In this document: piece by piece, positions 35,866-49,200 of the stretch
Layout: each line of letters opens with the position of its first letter
How positions within the stretch are numbered: position 1 is the stretch's first letter
Source of the DNA: Mytilus trossulus
Lineage: Eukaryota > Mollusca > Bivalvia > Mytilida > Mytilidae
Direction of reading: 5' to 3'
Length of the DNA stretch: 64,000 nucleotides
Assembly (NCBI RefSeq): GCF_036588685.1
Contig: NC_086376.1
Location: 13,035,911 to 13,099,910, forward strand
Position numbers and translations under genes: made by a program
Notes under the pieces: model-generated
Database searches by the model: none
What the model saw: the letters and a program-made list of their open reading frames with translations, nothing else
What the model was told of the DNA's origin: nothing

Positions 35866-37019
35866 TATGGAATGAATGTAACGGGTACATGTCAGTCTGG
35901 CAGGTTTCATCTGACCGTGACCTCATTTTCATGGTGCATTGGTTAATGTATTCTTTTTTTTAGTCTGTTTTTTTAAGTACTATAAGCAACAGTTCAACTA
36001 AAAATGTATATTAGGTGTATGTAATGACTATAATGGGGACATTTTCTAAGGCAGAAAAATCTTCATATCATCAACAACCTTCCTTCTTGTGTTTTTTTAC
36101 GATAAGCTTAATTAGCCCACATGTGCCGATGGACTGCACCATCTTTTTATTTTTCGCATTTAATTCTTATAATACTTAATTTAACTTTAACTGTAATAAC
36201 ACTATTATTAGTGCAATTAAATGAAATAATGAAAGAATGTTTTCAAATAAAAATTAAACATGACGTCGAATAGTGATCCCGTTATCACGCCTGGTAAACC
36301 ATCTAATCTCAACCAAAATGTTGAGACGGCAAAAAGGATTCTGGCACTTCCTGTTGAGTCTTTCTGGTTCAAAATATCCAAAATAAACACAGGGTAGGTC
36401 GACTTTTTGTCAAAATACTGAAAATCGATGACTTTTTGGTAAAATAGGAGAATGTCATGCCATAGATAATTGAATTAGGATTTGTTTCGTGTATAACACG
36501 GACCAATATGATTTAAAATGACATCGGAATGACTTTTCTCCGGCAGGTAAATGTGGCCAGTGCACTCAGCTATTGACAAAATGACAGTGACATCATTGAT
36601 AAAACTAACGTATATCAGTAAATTAGTATTTTTCTAAAACCTTATAAACATAAAATTACAGTTTGCTCTTTTTCTTTACTAATAGAATTTCATTAAGCTA
36701 AATATGTTATGAAGTAGATCATGTTGAGATTTTCTGGTATCGGTTGAGATATTCTGGAACAATGTTGAGATCTTCTGGTGATTGAAATTTTCAACTAGCT
36801 AAGTATCAATTATACATAAAAAATGTACAACCGCCAAAATTCCTAAACTTGCCGTATACTGTTTGACATTTCAACTGTCATTTTAATCTTGTTTTCTCAA
36901 CTGTCATTTTTTTTTTATCGTGTCTGAATAGTTATGGCAGCAGCTTCTAAAGAGACCTTTGGTTGTAATAAAGTGAATACGGGTAGTGAATAGTGAATAG
37001 CTGTGTTTTTTCTGTATTA

Positions 37020-37125
37020 AAGTTCTAGCGCTGGAGATTAATAGTCTAGCGCTTGAGATTAATAGTCTAGCGCTGGAGATTAATATTCTAGCTCTGAAGA
37101 TTAATAGTCTTAGCGTTTGAGAAGC
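37020..37125. repeat. Short tandem repeat AGTCTAGCGCTGGAGATTAAT
   Basis: Four imperfect copies of about 25 bp, with AGCGCT palindromes, in the interior of the foldback element. Confidence 0.65.
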
Positions 37126-38413
37126 AGTTTTGCACAGAAGCTATAAAGTCAATAATGTTGTAATTGATATCTCCAGCGCTAGAATTCATTCATGCATAGC
37201 TTAACTTGACATCTCAAAAGCTAGCTTTTCAAAATCTACATCGCTATACTTTACCTTTGCAGCGCTGGGGTTTACATCAGTCCTAAACTTTATCTACAGA
37301 ACTGAGTTTTAAAACTGGACAATTTGCATCCCCTGTGCTATATTTACATAATCAGTGCTTAAGGGGGTTCGCGGGTCTAAATCATTTATATAGGATTTCT
37401 CTATATTTTTCTGTAAATAAACTTTATTTTATAGTTAATAGAAAAATGAAATAAAAAAGTGGGGTCACCGTTCGATTGCGCTCACAATCTGCCTTCGGAA
37501 GAAGCATACATTTTTGTAAAGTTGGGGATTTTCTGTTGAAGTGATAGGAGAAATGAAAGGTAATATCGAAATAAAAAATGAAATTTATTACAGAAATCGC
37601 TCAAATTTTAAAATAATTTAGTTTAAGTACAGCTTATATGGAAATTATATTAAAAAATATAGGTCACCGATGAGTTAAAAAAGATATTTCAATTTTAAAG
37701 CAAAAAAATGGCATTTTTGCATCAAAGGGAGATAATTTGGAGCTTTTTCAATGATATATACATTTTAAAAGTCACCTGGGGCCAAAAGGAATTGATTTTT
37801 TGGAATATTTTTTTAACCATATGATTAAGTAACAACTACTAAAGGCAATTAATGAAATTTGTAATGAAAAATAAATGTTTGATATTTTTCTAAAAATCTT
37901 ATACCCTCGAGCCTCCTTAACTCTGAATCTTCAACACTAGACCTTTATTCTGCCTCACACCGTGGTAAAGGATTCCTTCTTTATAAAGAATACATAGACG
38001 TACCGCAGGAATGTGTCTCTTTATTCATAGATTAGTCAAATTATATATCAACTGGTAGCAATTTCACAAAGTAAAATGTCAGTGGGTCAGTTATTTTTCT
38101 TTTACGTTTTTTTCTCTGTTTATAATCAACATGAACAGGAGTAAAACTGTGCAGATTATAGTATTGATGTTTTAATGAGTCATTAAAATACTCATTGTCT
38201 AACTAAGGACATATGCAGGACGAGTACATGAAATGTAAACATGAATGTTATATGAACATAAACCCTCCTTTGTACTAGATTGACACGTGTGTGATTTTGA
38301 AATGAAATTGATATATACCTCCACTTGTATTTTTCTGTCAATCTGATGAACTAAGCATTTTCCAACTGATTTGTATAGTTTGTTCCTATGCTATACTGTT
38401 ATTCTACTGTCCA

Positions 38414-39020
38414 ATGTTAGGGGAGGGTTGGGATCCCGTTAACATGTTTAACCCCGCAATATTATGTATGTATGTATGTGCCTGTACCAAGTTAAGACGT
38501 CCGTCCATATCTGTTTCATTTCGTTCAGTATACACTTTATCAGTCAACGTACGGTTGGTCCGGTGGAAAAATGTGAGCATGTTAAAATCCTGTGAACGGA
38601 CTCGTCAGATTTTTTTTACAATACTCGTCCGTTCTGTGTTCGTTTTGTATCTGTTACTTGTCCGTTATACATCCGTTGGAGATCCGGTAGACAGGTTCAC
38701 TAACGGATTTTATCGAACATATAAATGATAAAACGGATGTAAGACGGACATGAACAGAAGGATGACAGAACGATAATTGATTATAAAACGGATACATACC
38801 AATTGAAAATCGCGTCAGAAAAAACAATTATTGGTATGTTGGTTTTCTTTAGTAACATGAATATTTATGGCTTTTTATAGCTGACTACATGTATGCGGTA
38901 TGTGCTTTGATCATTGATGAAGGCTGTATAGTTACCTATAGTTGTTAATTTCTGTGTCATGTTGGTCTCTTGTGGGGAGTTATCTCATTAGCAATCATAC
39001 CATATATTCTTTTTTATATG
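38414..39020 (+). repeat. R1 family copy split by unrelated sequence
   Basis: The head GGGGAGGGTTGGGATCCCG and GTTTAACCCCGC lies at 38414-38455; the tail GGCTTTTTATAGCTGACTAC to GCAATCATACCATAT lies at 38865-39010. The insert between them is rich in GTCCGTT/AACGGAT motifs. Confidence 0.55.
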
Positions 39021-41369
39021 ATCTTCTAAATCATGATCAGGCAAGTTATTGGCTTTTTATTCTGACATTTGTTTTTCTTATTTCTTTTTTCACCCCTACC
39101 ATGCATTTCTCGGCATACTACACGTCCGTTTAATTTGTTCATTACATCGCGGACTCCTAACGGATGAAAATGGTGTAAATTGAAAAGTTTTGTTCATCCT
39201 TTCGGTGTCCGTTCGAGCTATCTAGTAAAGTGTGACCACAGTTATAAGCAGAACTTGCATGCTAAGCATACACACACACACACATATGTTTAGCCTTTTT
39301 CTGTATCATTGGAACAAAAAGATACTAGTAGAAGTAGCAGTAATATATATATAGTGGTAGAGACAGAGGTCCTCGGGCGTTATCCGCCTGATCCAGTAAA
39401 AATGTTGGACCAACCAATCCAACCTGAATCACAACATATTGCTGGTCAATGTAGATTAAATAACGATGTGTTAATGAAAGATAGTGGAAACGACACAATG
39501 AAATAAGTAATGCATGGTTGGGCCCTTTGGAAAAAAAGAGACACGAGGTCCAAAATATATACAAACAAAACCTGCAGAGCTTTTATATCTTTATGTAAAA
39601 ATGACAATGCGCACGACTATATTATAGAGCTAGAAATCGTCGTAGTAATATGATCGTAGTCAGGTCTTAAAAAGACCGTGATTAGGACACCGGGCTTGAC
39701 CGTACTAGAATCGACTTTTGTAAAGGATACGGTCTTGAACAGCTAAACATAACCGTAGAATAGTCGCATTATTAAGGTATATTCTAGTGTTTGTATTAAG
39801 GTAGTATAGTAACATCGACGTTATATATCGTAGCGAAGTACATGTGTCTGCGACTTGAATCGCGCTCAAGATACGATGGCACAGCAATCTTTGTGGACTA
39901 CGACATTAACGCGCTCCTACTTAGACATGATTTCGCAACGACATATCACGATTGTTTTGAACATGTTGGCCTCTCTCAATTCGAACTTCAAGACCTCAAG
40001 ACCGTACCACGACAATACTGCGATCTACACAATCGCAGTACAATCGTCAAAAGCATTATAGAGATCGTAGTGCGATCATGGCCTAGTGTGACGGGGCCTG
40101 GATTATACTATAAATGTTGCTGAATATTACCAAATATTAAGGATGTGCTCTGAATGCAGTTGTAAACAAACAATCTAAGTTATAATCATTTCAATACAAT
40201 GCGTGCGATTACACTAAGTTGGACGTCACTTTATATAGTACTTGCGTAGAGCAATTTCAAAATCGTTATTTTTTTTGTGATATAATGACAAAAATTACAT
40301 ATTTTACTGACAATTAGATTATCACCACCATTATGAAGTCATCCTGTATGAAAAATTAAAACTAGAATAGGGGGTCTGTTCGATTGTTTAGTTCGTAACT
40401 ATTTTCTTTCTTATAAATGTAAACATTTTCGACATTAAATAAAGTCTGTTACAGTTAGGAATCAAAATCATCTAAATAAAAACATAATAATAAATAAATA
40501 TTATAAAATAATCTTATTTATACTTATAAAGCATACATTTTTCTATCGGCAATTCTAGAAATTGTATCAGTATTTAGATTTTAACTTACCACATACAGAA
40601 AACATATAAAACCGCAAAAAGGTAAACTCGAATAGTACCGCTAACTGATATAGTTTCGTTGTTCATTTTGGGAAAAAACTTTATTTTTACAATAGAAATT
40701 ACATTTAATTATTTAAATTAAACTTTAGCATAGCTGTTTTAGCAGTTTTTGTCTTTATATTATATAGTAATATTGCACGCGTGTTCGTTTGCTAGTCGTA
40801 GTTTATTTGAACTTTGAAACCTCAGCGCACATATTTTAACAATAATATACTTTATGGCACAAAATAACCAGAAAGACTCAACATTGTGACAGAAAGATTC
40901 AACCAGTACCTTTATATCTCAACCATTTAGAATTTTTCATTTTCTGCTAAGAATAGGCTTGACAAAAAATACTTTTGCAATTAACAGACGTGGTTATCGT
41001 AAAGCATAAAAAAAACACAAATAATTGACATATTTTCTTGCTAGGTCATTAAAACCATAGCAGTTTTATCATGTTTATCGGATTCAAAGAAAGTAAACAT
41101 GATAATCCGTAGGAGAAAAGTGGTTGTGACTTCAATTTCAGATATTTTGAACCAAACAGAGACATATTAGCTACAATTATCATTTATCTATGGCATGACA
41201 TTCTCCTATTTTACAAAAAAGTCATTGATTTTCAGTAAATTGACGAAAAGTCGACCTACCCTATGTTTATTTTGAATATTTTGAACCAGAAAGACTCAAC
41301 AGGAAGTGCCAGAATACTTTTTTCCGTCTCAACATTTTGGTTGAGATTAGATGGTTTACCAGGCGTGTA

Positions 41370-43270
41370 TATGTCGCTTCTGCGTGCGCAGGCGACATAA
41401 AATGAGGGTCTACATACATATATTATATATAATATTCATAATATTTTAAGCATTTGCAAAACTAAATTATGCAATCTTTCCAGTTGACATTGTGTTTTTG
41501 TTGGATGTATTTCTATTTGTATCCATCTGATGAGTTAAGCCTTTTTCAACTGATTGTTATGGTTCGTTCTTATGTTGTACTGTTACACCACTGTCCCAGG
41601 TTAGGGGAGGGTTGGGATGCCGCTAACATGTTTAACCCCGCCACATTATGAATGTATGTGCCTGTCGCACGTCAGGGGCCTGTAATTCAGTGGTTGTCGT
41701 TTGTTGCTGTGTTACATATTTGTTTTTCGTTCATTTTTTTGGACATTAAGTAGGCCGTTAGTTTTCTAGTTTGAATTGTTTTACATTTGTGATTTCGGGG
41801 CCTTTTATAGCTGACTATGCGGTATGGGCTTTGTCCATTATTGAAGGCCGTACGGTGACCTATAGCTGTTAATTTCTGAGTCCCTTGGTCGCTTGTGGCG
41901 AGTTGTCTCATTGGCAATCATACCACATCTTCTTTTTTATATTTATATGTTGGTTTGTGTTTTGTTGCACCTAATCTGAAGAATCAAATGAGCCTCAGCC
42001 AATGCCATCATCATGCATCTGTCTTCCGTCCATTAACCGTTTAGTTTAAAAATCTTCTTTGGAACCACTATGGGTATTCTGGTATATAGTGTTACCCTTG
42101 TCCGTCCGCCCGTACGTACGTCCACCAGGGGACTTTGTACATTCTGTTTGGTCGATTTTCAAGAGTTTTCTATAACTACTGAATTGATTTGATTGAATCT
42201 AATTATAAGTAAATATGTTCTTACCAAAGTCCTTAACAAGTGTTGTTACTTTTTGAGCAGATCCGAAATTCAAACTGTCTGGCCACTAGCGGAGGTCAAA
42301 AGTTGCATGGAAACCCTATGGTAAACCACATTTGCATCTCCCTTTTTGAGAATCACTAATCAGAATCGAACCAAACTTGATAAAGGTGTTCACTATATAG
42401 GTCCTACACAAGTGTTGTTACTTTGTAGTGGATTCGTAAAACAAGAGTGCACACGCTAAAATGTCTCGCCTGCTTTACTAACCATGATTGGTTTAATGTT
42501 GATAGTCCTACAGATAAAGTTTCACTACAAGTATCACATAAACTTTAAATTATCAATGATCTATGAAAATGAGGTCAAGGTCATAGAAACCAAGACAGAC
42601 AGACATGTTAACCTTACAATCATTTCATCCATCAAATAAAGTTGACCTATTGCTTATAGTATCTAAGAAGGAGACTTAAACAGGAAAACTAAACACTAAC
42701 CAATGCACCATGAAAATGAGGCCAAGGTCAAATGAACCCTGCCAGACAGACATGTACACCTTACAATAATTCCTTACACCAAACATAGTTGACCTATTGC
42801 TTATAGTATACAAGAAAAAGACCAAACCATGAAACCTTAACATTGACCAATGAACCATGAAAATGAGGTCAAGGAAAAATGACACCTGCCAGACAGACAT
42901 GTACACCTTACAATCATTCCATACACCAATTATAGTTGACCTATGGCTTATAGTATTAGAAAAACAGACCATAACACTAAAACTTGACATTGACCAATGA
43001 ACCGTGAAAATGAGGTCAAGGTCAGATGAAACCTGCCAGACTGACATGTACCCTTTACAATCCTTCCATACACCACATATAGCTGACCTACTGCTTATAG
43101 TATCTGTGAAACGGACCTAATCACGTTACTTTAACCTTGATCACTGATCCATGAAATAAGGTGGAGGTCAGGTGAACCCTGCCATCGTTTAGAAATGTCG
43201 CAGACTGATTCACATGCGATTGTTAGGTAGACCCTCATTTTATGTCGCCTGCGTACGCAGAAGCGACATA
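41370..43270. mobile_element. 1.9-kb nested element with 44-bp TIRs
   Basis: TIR TATGTCGCTTCTGCG...GAGGGTCTAC; the two ends differ at one position in 44. TA flanks both sides (41368-41369, 43271-43272). The TIR holds its own hairpin (ATGTCGC...GCGACAT). It is present only in the right arm of the large foldback, so it inserted after that arm existed. Contains an R1 copy (41603-41945) and a 146-bp tandem array. No transposase seen. Confidence 0.75.
42560..43200. repeat. 146-bp tandem array
   Basis: AAAATGAGGTCAAGG-type motif at about 42568, 42713, 42859 and 43008, with a diverged unit near 43150. Each unit has CCTGCCAGACAGACATGTAC and GTTGACCTATTGCTTATAGT. Single related units also sit in both arms of the outer element (near 35900 and 43615). 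Confidence 0.75.
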
Positions 43271-44175
43271 TATGGATCACTATTCGTCGTCATTTTTAAT
43301 TTTTATTTGAAAACATTCTTTCATTATTTCATTTAATTGCACTAATAATAATGTTATTACAGTTAAAGTGAAATTAAGTATTATAAGAATTAAATGCGAA
43401 AAATAAAAAGGTGGTGCAGCCCATCAGCACATGTGGGCTAATTAAGCTTATCGTAAAAAACACAAGAAGGAAGGTTGCTGATGATATAAAGATTTTTCTG
43501 CATTAGAAAATGTACCCATTAAAGTCATTACATACACCTAATATACATTTGTAGTTGAACTGTTGCTTACTTAAAACACAGACTAAAAAAAAAGAATACA
43601 TTAACCAATGCACCATGAAAATGAGGTCAAGGTCAGATGAAACCTGCCAGACTGACATGTACCCGTTACAGTCATTCCATACACCACATATATATCGAGA
43701 TAACGAAATAAATATATCGATATAACGATTTAAATATCGAGATAACGATATAATTATATCGAGATAACGAAATAAATAATTATCGAGATAACGATATAAA
43801 TATATATAGAGATAACGATTTATTCATATCGAAATAACGATTTAATAATTATCGAAATAACGATATATATATTGAGATAACGAAATAATAAAAAAAAAAT
43901 TTGGGTCCCCTATGGGCTTCCGTAGGCAATCAAACAGGCCTTTGAAACTGTGATGCTAAATATCATCAGATTGTCGATCCTATAACAGTGACGTGGAAAC
44001 TAAAACATGGAATATGGTGGGGAAAAAATTGCTCTGTCAAAATGCATGTTCTTTCCGAATGAAACTCTTCAATATTAAATGCTAATCCATATCTTAATTT
44101 AAGAACAAAACGAATTTCTGAATATAAATTGCAAAAATGTGTGGATGACGCTTTAATAATTTGCGTCCATGTCTA

Positions 44176-44455
44176 CAAAAGTCAAAATGTTAACTTTAAA
44201 AATAAAATTCTCGAGATTTTAAAGATAAAATTTCGAGTTTAGAAAAAGTCAAAATTTTAAGCTTAAAATACATTGAAATTTCGAGTTTAAAATAAGTCGA
44301 AATATCGAGTTTAAAAAAGTCGAAATTTTTTAGTTATAAGTTGAAATTTTGACTTTTTATTAAAGAAAGTCAAGTTGAAGTTGAAGTCAAAATTTCGGGA
44401 TTTGAAAAGTCAAAATTTCGAGATTTGAAATGTCAAAATTTCGACTTATTTATGT
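44176..44455. repeat. GTCAAAATTTCGAGTTTAAA minisatellite
   Basis: Irregular copies of TCAAAATTTCGAG/TTTGAAAA-like 20-mers, on both orientations, just outside the large foldback element. Confidence 0.6.
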
Positions 44456-45976
44456 TCTTTAAAACAAATATTTCATGAGTATTCATTTCAGAAAGGAATT
44501 TAGAACGAGCGATTAGTAATTTTATTTTTCACTCAATAATATCATTTTTAACAATTAACCATTTTTTTAATTTGTACAAAATTTGAAATAATAAAAATGT
44601 TTCTATTATTAAAACACATGCTTTCAACCTCAATGATAATAATAATAATAAAAAAAATCTCTGCAAATGTGTTTTTTTTTTTAGCGTACAGTGATCACAG
44701 AGTTTTAGAAATAGTGTATAGCTTCACGGCTTATGTTGGCATAGTGCGTTTTCAGGTTATTGTATGTTTAATGCAGCCCACCATTGGCTACATCAGTTTG
44801 ACTCTGCTTAATAATAGCATACATTTCTTAATCGCAACAAAGTTGATTTTTGGTTTTATTGAAAAAATTTAAAAAAACAATGCCTAAAAACTTTGAATCA
44901 TTCACCTTTCTCTTCTTTTTGTAACATACAAAACTGAAAGTAAGGATCGTATGCATACTCTATATAAAAGTCAGAGAGTGAAACTGTGTTTAATTGGACT
45001 AAGCGTACTAGGTATAATGCTTTAAATTGTAGAATCTGCAATTCAAAATTTTTGACCTTTAGCATAACTGATGAGTATGCAAATCTTATGCAGCATTTGT
45101 TTTTATAAACAAATAGATCATTGAATGAGTCGAATATCATTTTGATGTACTACAGCCAGATGCCTGTGAAATTGACAAAACAGCAAACATTAAGTTTTCT
45201 GCAATTTGGACAGACATTTACTTTTTCATAAGAATGCGAAACTTTGAAAAGGTACCTTTAACAGACTGTAACAACATAGCCTCAGAAGAGTTCTTTCTTT
45301 GCCAGTAGTTTTAGCTGCATATTTGTCCTGCTTAAGACAGTCACACAGAAACGTACAAGAAAAAACATTGCCTCAATTCAATCGCACATATACCTCACCT
45401 CACCCCCTGTATGTTGTGTAAAAGTTGATTTTGTTCAGATTGTAATGTGTACAAAATATTGACTAGACTGAGTTTAGCTTGTACAAAATTTGAAAATAGA
45501 AATGTGTTTCTAGTATGCAAGTGGATAACCAGGGTATATCTTACAATGAAATCTTGATTTGTCGGGGGGATTCCTCTGCAAACCTTTTCCTGTTTTCAGA
45601 GAGAGGATAGAAAAATGTATAAGGAGTTTTAATGCTCATGCTTCCATTCAACTTTTGATTTTAGTATCTTAAAGATTATAGATTGGATGTGAATAAAAAA
45701 ATGATACAACATTAAAACCTTTCTATTTTGATCTTTAATAACGGTCCTGTGGGTTTTCGTGTTCATTTGATTTTTTTCATTTTGACATCAGTAGTTTTGA
45801 TGGAAGCGTTTTATTCATTGCATTTATTTAAATAAAACTATGATACATTGTATTTCAGAAATCAAATCAACTGTGACTTTTTAAAGTTTATAACAATTTT
45901 CAGAGTTTCAAGCTTGTGAGTTGTCCGTTTGTTGTACACAGTTCAATTAAAACAACAAAAAACACCTGGTTTTGTT

Positions 45977-46227
45977 TTATTTTATTCTACGCATCATCAT
46001 TGTGATTGTCTTCAATGAGTAATACGAGCCTTTCCAACTTTCCCATTCTATCCCGTCAGCATAGGAGGTGTGTGTTCCGTTAAGGTATCGTCCATTCAAG
46101 TTAGAGTTGTGACATTTACCGTACCACCAGCCTCCTTTGAACGTAGTAGCACAGCTGGATCCATGGTTATCGTGATCCTGATCTTTAGTACTAAACATCT
46201 TATTGTTATGATGTGCAAAAGAGTCAC
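45977..46227 (-). CDS. FREP-B exon 5 with stop
   Basis: 251 nt. Acceptor TTTAAG|GT. Contains the DQDHD calcium loop, [17 protein letters not shown] and the terminal MMMRRIK. Confidence 0.94.
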
Positions 46228-49200
46228 CTTAAAAAATAAAGCAATTTTGAAATAAACACACTGTATCATAAATCAGTTATCTATAGGTTGTACATTTCTA
46301 TAAAAAAAATTTTTTTATACATTATGTTTATTTGAGAAAAAAGTAAAATCACAAAAATACTGAACTCAGAGGAAATTAAAATCCGAAAGTCCCTCATGAC
46401 ATGACAAAATCAAATGACAAAACATAAAAAACTAATGAACAACAATTTCGGTATTTTTTCGTGGTCAGATGTTTTTTTTGCGCGGACAAATTTATTTAGT
46501 TTTTCGACGCGATCAATCAGGTTTTTTTTTAATCACGATAAGGTTTTGGGGATGAGCATTCAGAATATTTTTTTGTTATCATCTGGTTTCCCGTTTTGAA
46601 ACTTATGGAACAGCCTATATCAAAATAATTATGAATACTTACCAACATTTCCTGTAAAGTTCGAGAAAGTCAACTTGTATTTTGACACTCCATCCCCAAC
46701 TTTGAAGTTCTTATATTTTGCATATCCATTATGATTTTCAAAGTCTTTCATTGATATCAACAGTTCATAATTCCCTTGTGATGTTAGAATATGAAGTTTG
46801 TCGTTGCCTGAATTGATAACAATTAAGCTATTTAATTTTGTATAATGTTAAGTCAAATTTTTAGTAAAATTTGAAGTAAAGAAGATTTTTCCCAGTTATA
46901 AAAACTAACTGAAAGAAAGGCATACTTGAGTCAGGAATGGGCAAATAGACAAACAACATTCAACATAATGATCAATGTGAACGATTGAGACATACAAACC
47001 AAAAGGTAAACTACCCTTCTAGAGTGGCCTAGTCCGATAGTAACCTAATTTATCTGTCAGTAGGACAAGACTTTTCCGAAAGGAGGGTTGTATATCTAAC
47101 TTAATAATTACTTCACGGTTCATCTAACAAGCAAGCTAACTAAAGATTATACCATCTCCTACAATCGATGCATTCTGCTGTAATGTATAAAATATACAAG
47201 CTGATTATTGTAAGTTGTGCAATAAAACGTGTCGATTTTTGAAATAAAGTAATCAGGGGTGGCCAGAGGATGTAGCCAGCTCAAAAAACGGAATGTTTGA
47301 TTTTTTTGTATCTGCATAAAAGGTTCACTATTTGATTTAAAATGTAGATCTGACAAACCTCAATAAAGAGGACGAACCTATTTAACATCTAGAGCTGCTC
47401 TGGGAAGCGCTTTGTGTGGACCTCTTGGATAGCCAGTACCGATGTTTGAAAGGAAGTGTTAGAAATCATTTACTTGTAAATATCGGTTATTTTATATGCA
47501 GATACATTGTACTCTATTTTATGTAAATGATTATAGTTCATAAATTAAGTAATAGTTCTCCTTAAAATAATACCTTACCAAGCCAATGTTCTCCCTTAAC
47601 TGTCCCAAATCCTTCTTCATAATCCGCCCATTCTCTATAAAAATCAACCTCACCATTGATTCGACGCTGAAAAACCTAAAAGAAAAAAAAAGAAAAAGCG
47701 ATAAAGAATTTCATACAGATTTTAAATCAACCACAAATTAAACCTGCCCCAATCCCCCCACACACATAAGGAATAGAAAACCAATGAGTTTAAAACAGAT
47801 TTCAAGTAGAAAAAACACACTTTGTATACCCACGTCAGAGTCATGTGGAAAGTATTAAAATTTTAAAGTGGATGATATAAAATTGAATTTATTGTACGAA
47901 ATAGTTTTTTTTTTTATTTGAATGAAAACAAAATACTGTTAATAATGAAAAATAGGAAAAAGCATTTTGAATGACCTGGAATCGGTGGAGAGAAATACCT
48001 ATAAGAAAGTCAGAGTAAATCACACGATAAACTACTGTTTCATTTTCCTGTATTGTTTTCGTTTACATTTATTTTATATAGACTTAATCTTTCCGATACA
48101 ACTTACAGTCCAAGCTCCGTTCAAATCTTCTGTGTCCATATCACAATATACATAAAATCCTTCTAATGAACCCTGGGGATATATCTTATATATACCACTT
48201 TCATGTTCGATATCAATGTCTCCACAATCCAAAGGACTTCTCTGGAAATGTTTTACTTTTGAAAAAAAAAATAAAAAAAATATAGCATATAAAAGATTTC
48301 AGAAGTTGCAATCCTTAAAGAGATATCGTTATTTCTAAAATAATAGACAATCCATGTGTTATGAAAAAGGGAAAGATTTGCAAAACATATTTTATCTTTC
48401 ATTTTCCAGTTAAACTAGGAACAGTATGTCTAACTATATAGGTTCCCGAATTAAAGGAACTGGTAGTAAACCCTATGGTTTTGGTTAGATGTATTTTACT
48501 AATCATTCATATATTCAATATTGTTTCTAAATATAAAATGTGTTTGTACATAGTTTGGGAAGCGGAGATTGTCCTTGGTGTCGTAGATGGGCTTTTTTCA
48601 ATAAAAACGTACTTTCTTGTCACAGCCACTTTTTAAAAAATGTGTTGATCTTTGCAAGTAAGTTTTTGTGCAGTCAGTACATTGAATTAGATTTAACATT
48701 TTTAAGCAAAGAGTTATTGATAAGATATTGATTCCTGAATTGTCCAAAATGGCATGTCCCTGGACCGGCTGTTCAACATTCATACTCTAAAATATCGTAA
48801 AAAATGTAGAAATAAATGTTATTTTTACTTAATATAAGTTCTTTAATAATTCAAAAGTATGTTTGGAGCCAACATATTTTAATTAACAGCTTTTAACAAA
48901 AGATTTTTAATTTCAGAAGGTATGTCCCTGACAAAATGTCCACTACGAAACGAAGTCATTAAAATTTGCTAATAAACAGTTTTATTAAATCAATGTAATT
49001 TTTGTTTGCAAGAGATATAAACATTAGGGTCTTACAAAAGAAGTGGTGCTTTTATAACGGCAATTAAATTGTTGGTAAGAAAAATTGAGCACATCAAATG
49101 GACCAGAGTGATACCGTATTTTTGTTAATGTCCACTACGAAACGGGTAAAATCTCCTTCAGTATCTGGTTTTAAAATTATGAAAAAAATATCAGTGTACA

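Larger units (their letters stand above)
35537..43922. mobile_element. 8.4-kb giant foldback element with TA flanks
   Basis: Left end CGGAAGCCCATAGGGGACC and right end GGTCCCCTATGGGCTTCCG are exact inverses, flanked by TA (35535-35536, 43923-43924). The inverted arms continue through arrays of GTTATCTCGATATA and about 600 bp of unique sequence (left to about 36280, right from 43922 down to 43273). They resume, after the nested insert, as left 36280-36450 against right 41369-41150, and fade into weaker similarity (left 36715-36790, right 40870-40940). No frame over about 130 codons; the centre holds other repeats. Confidence 0.75.

Noticed and set aside
39640-40105. Possible MITE ending CTAGTGTGACGGGGCC
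   Set aside because: The right end looks like a known-style terminus, but I could not find the matching inverted left end nearby.
42676-43047. 123-codon minus frame with repeated YMSVWQVS-type blocks
   Set aside because: It is the 146-bp tandem array read in one frame; it ends at a diverged unit and lies in a mobile element.
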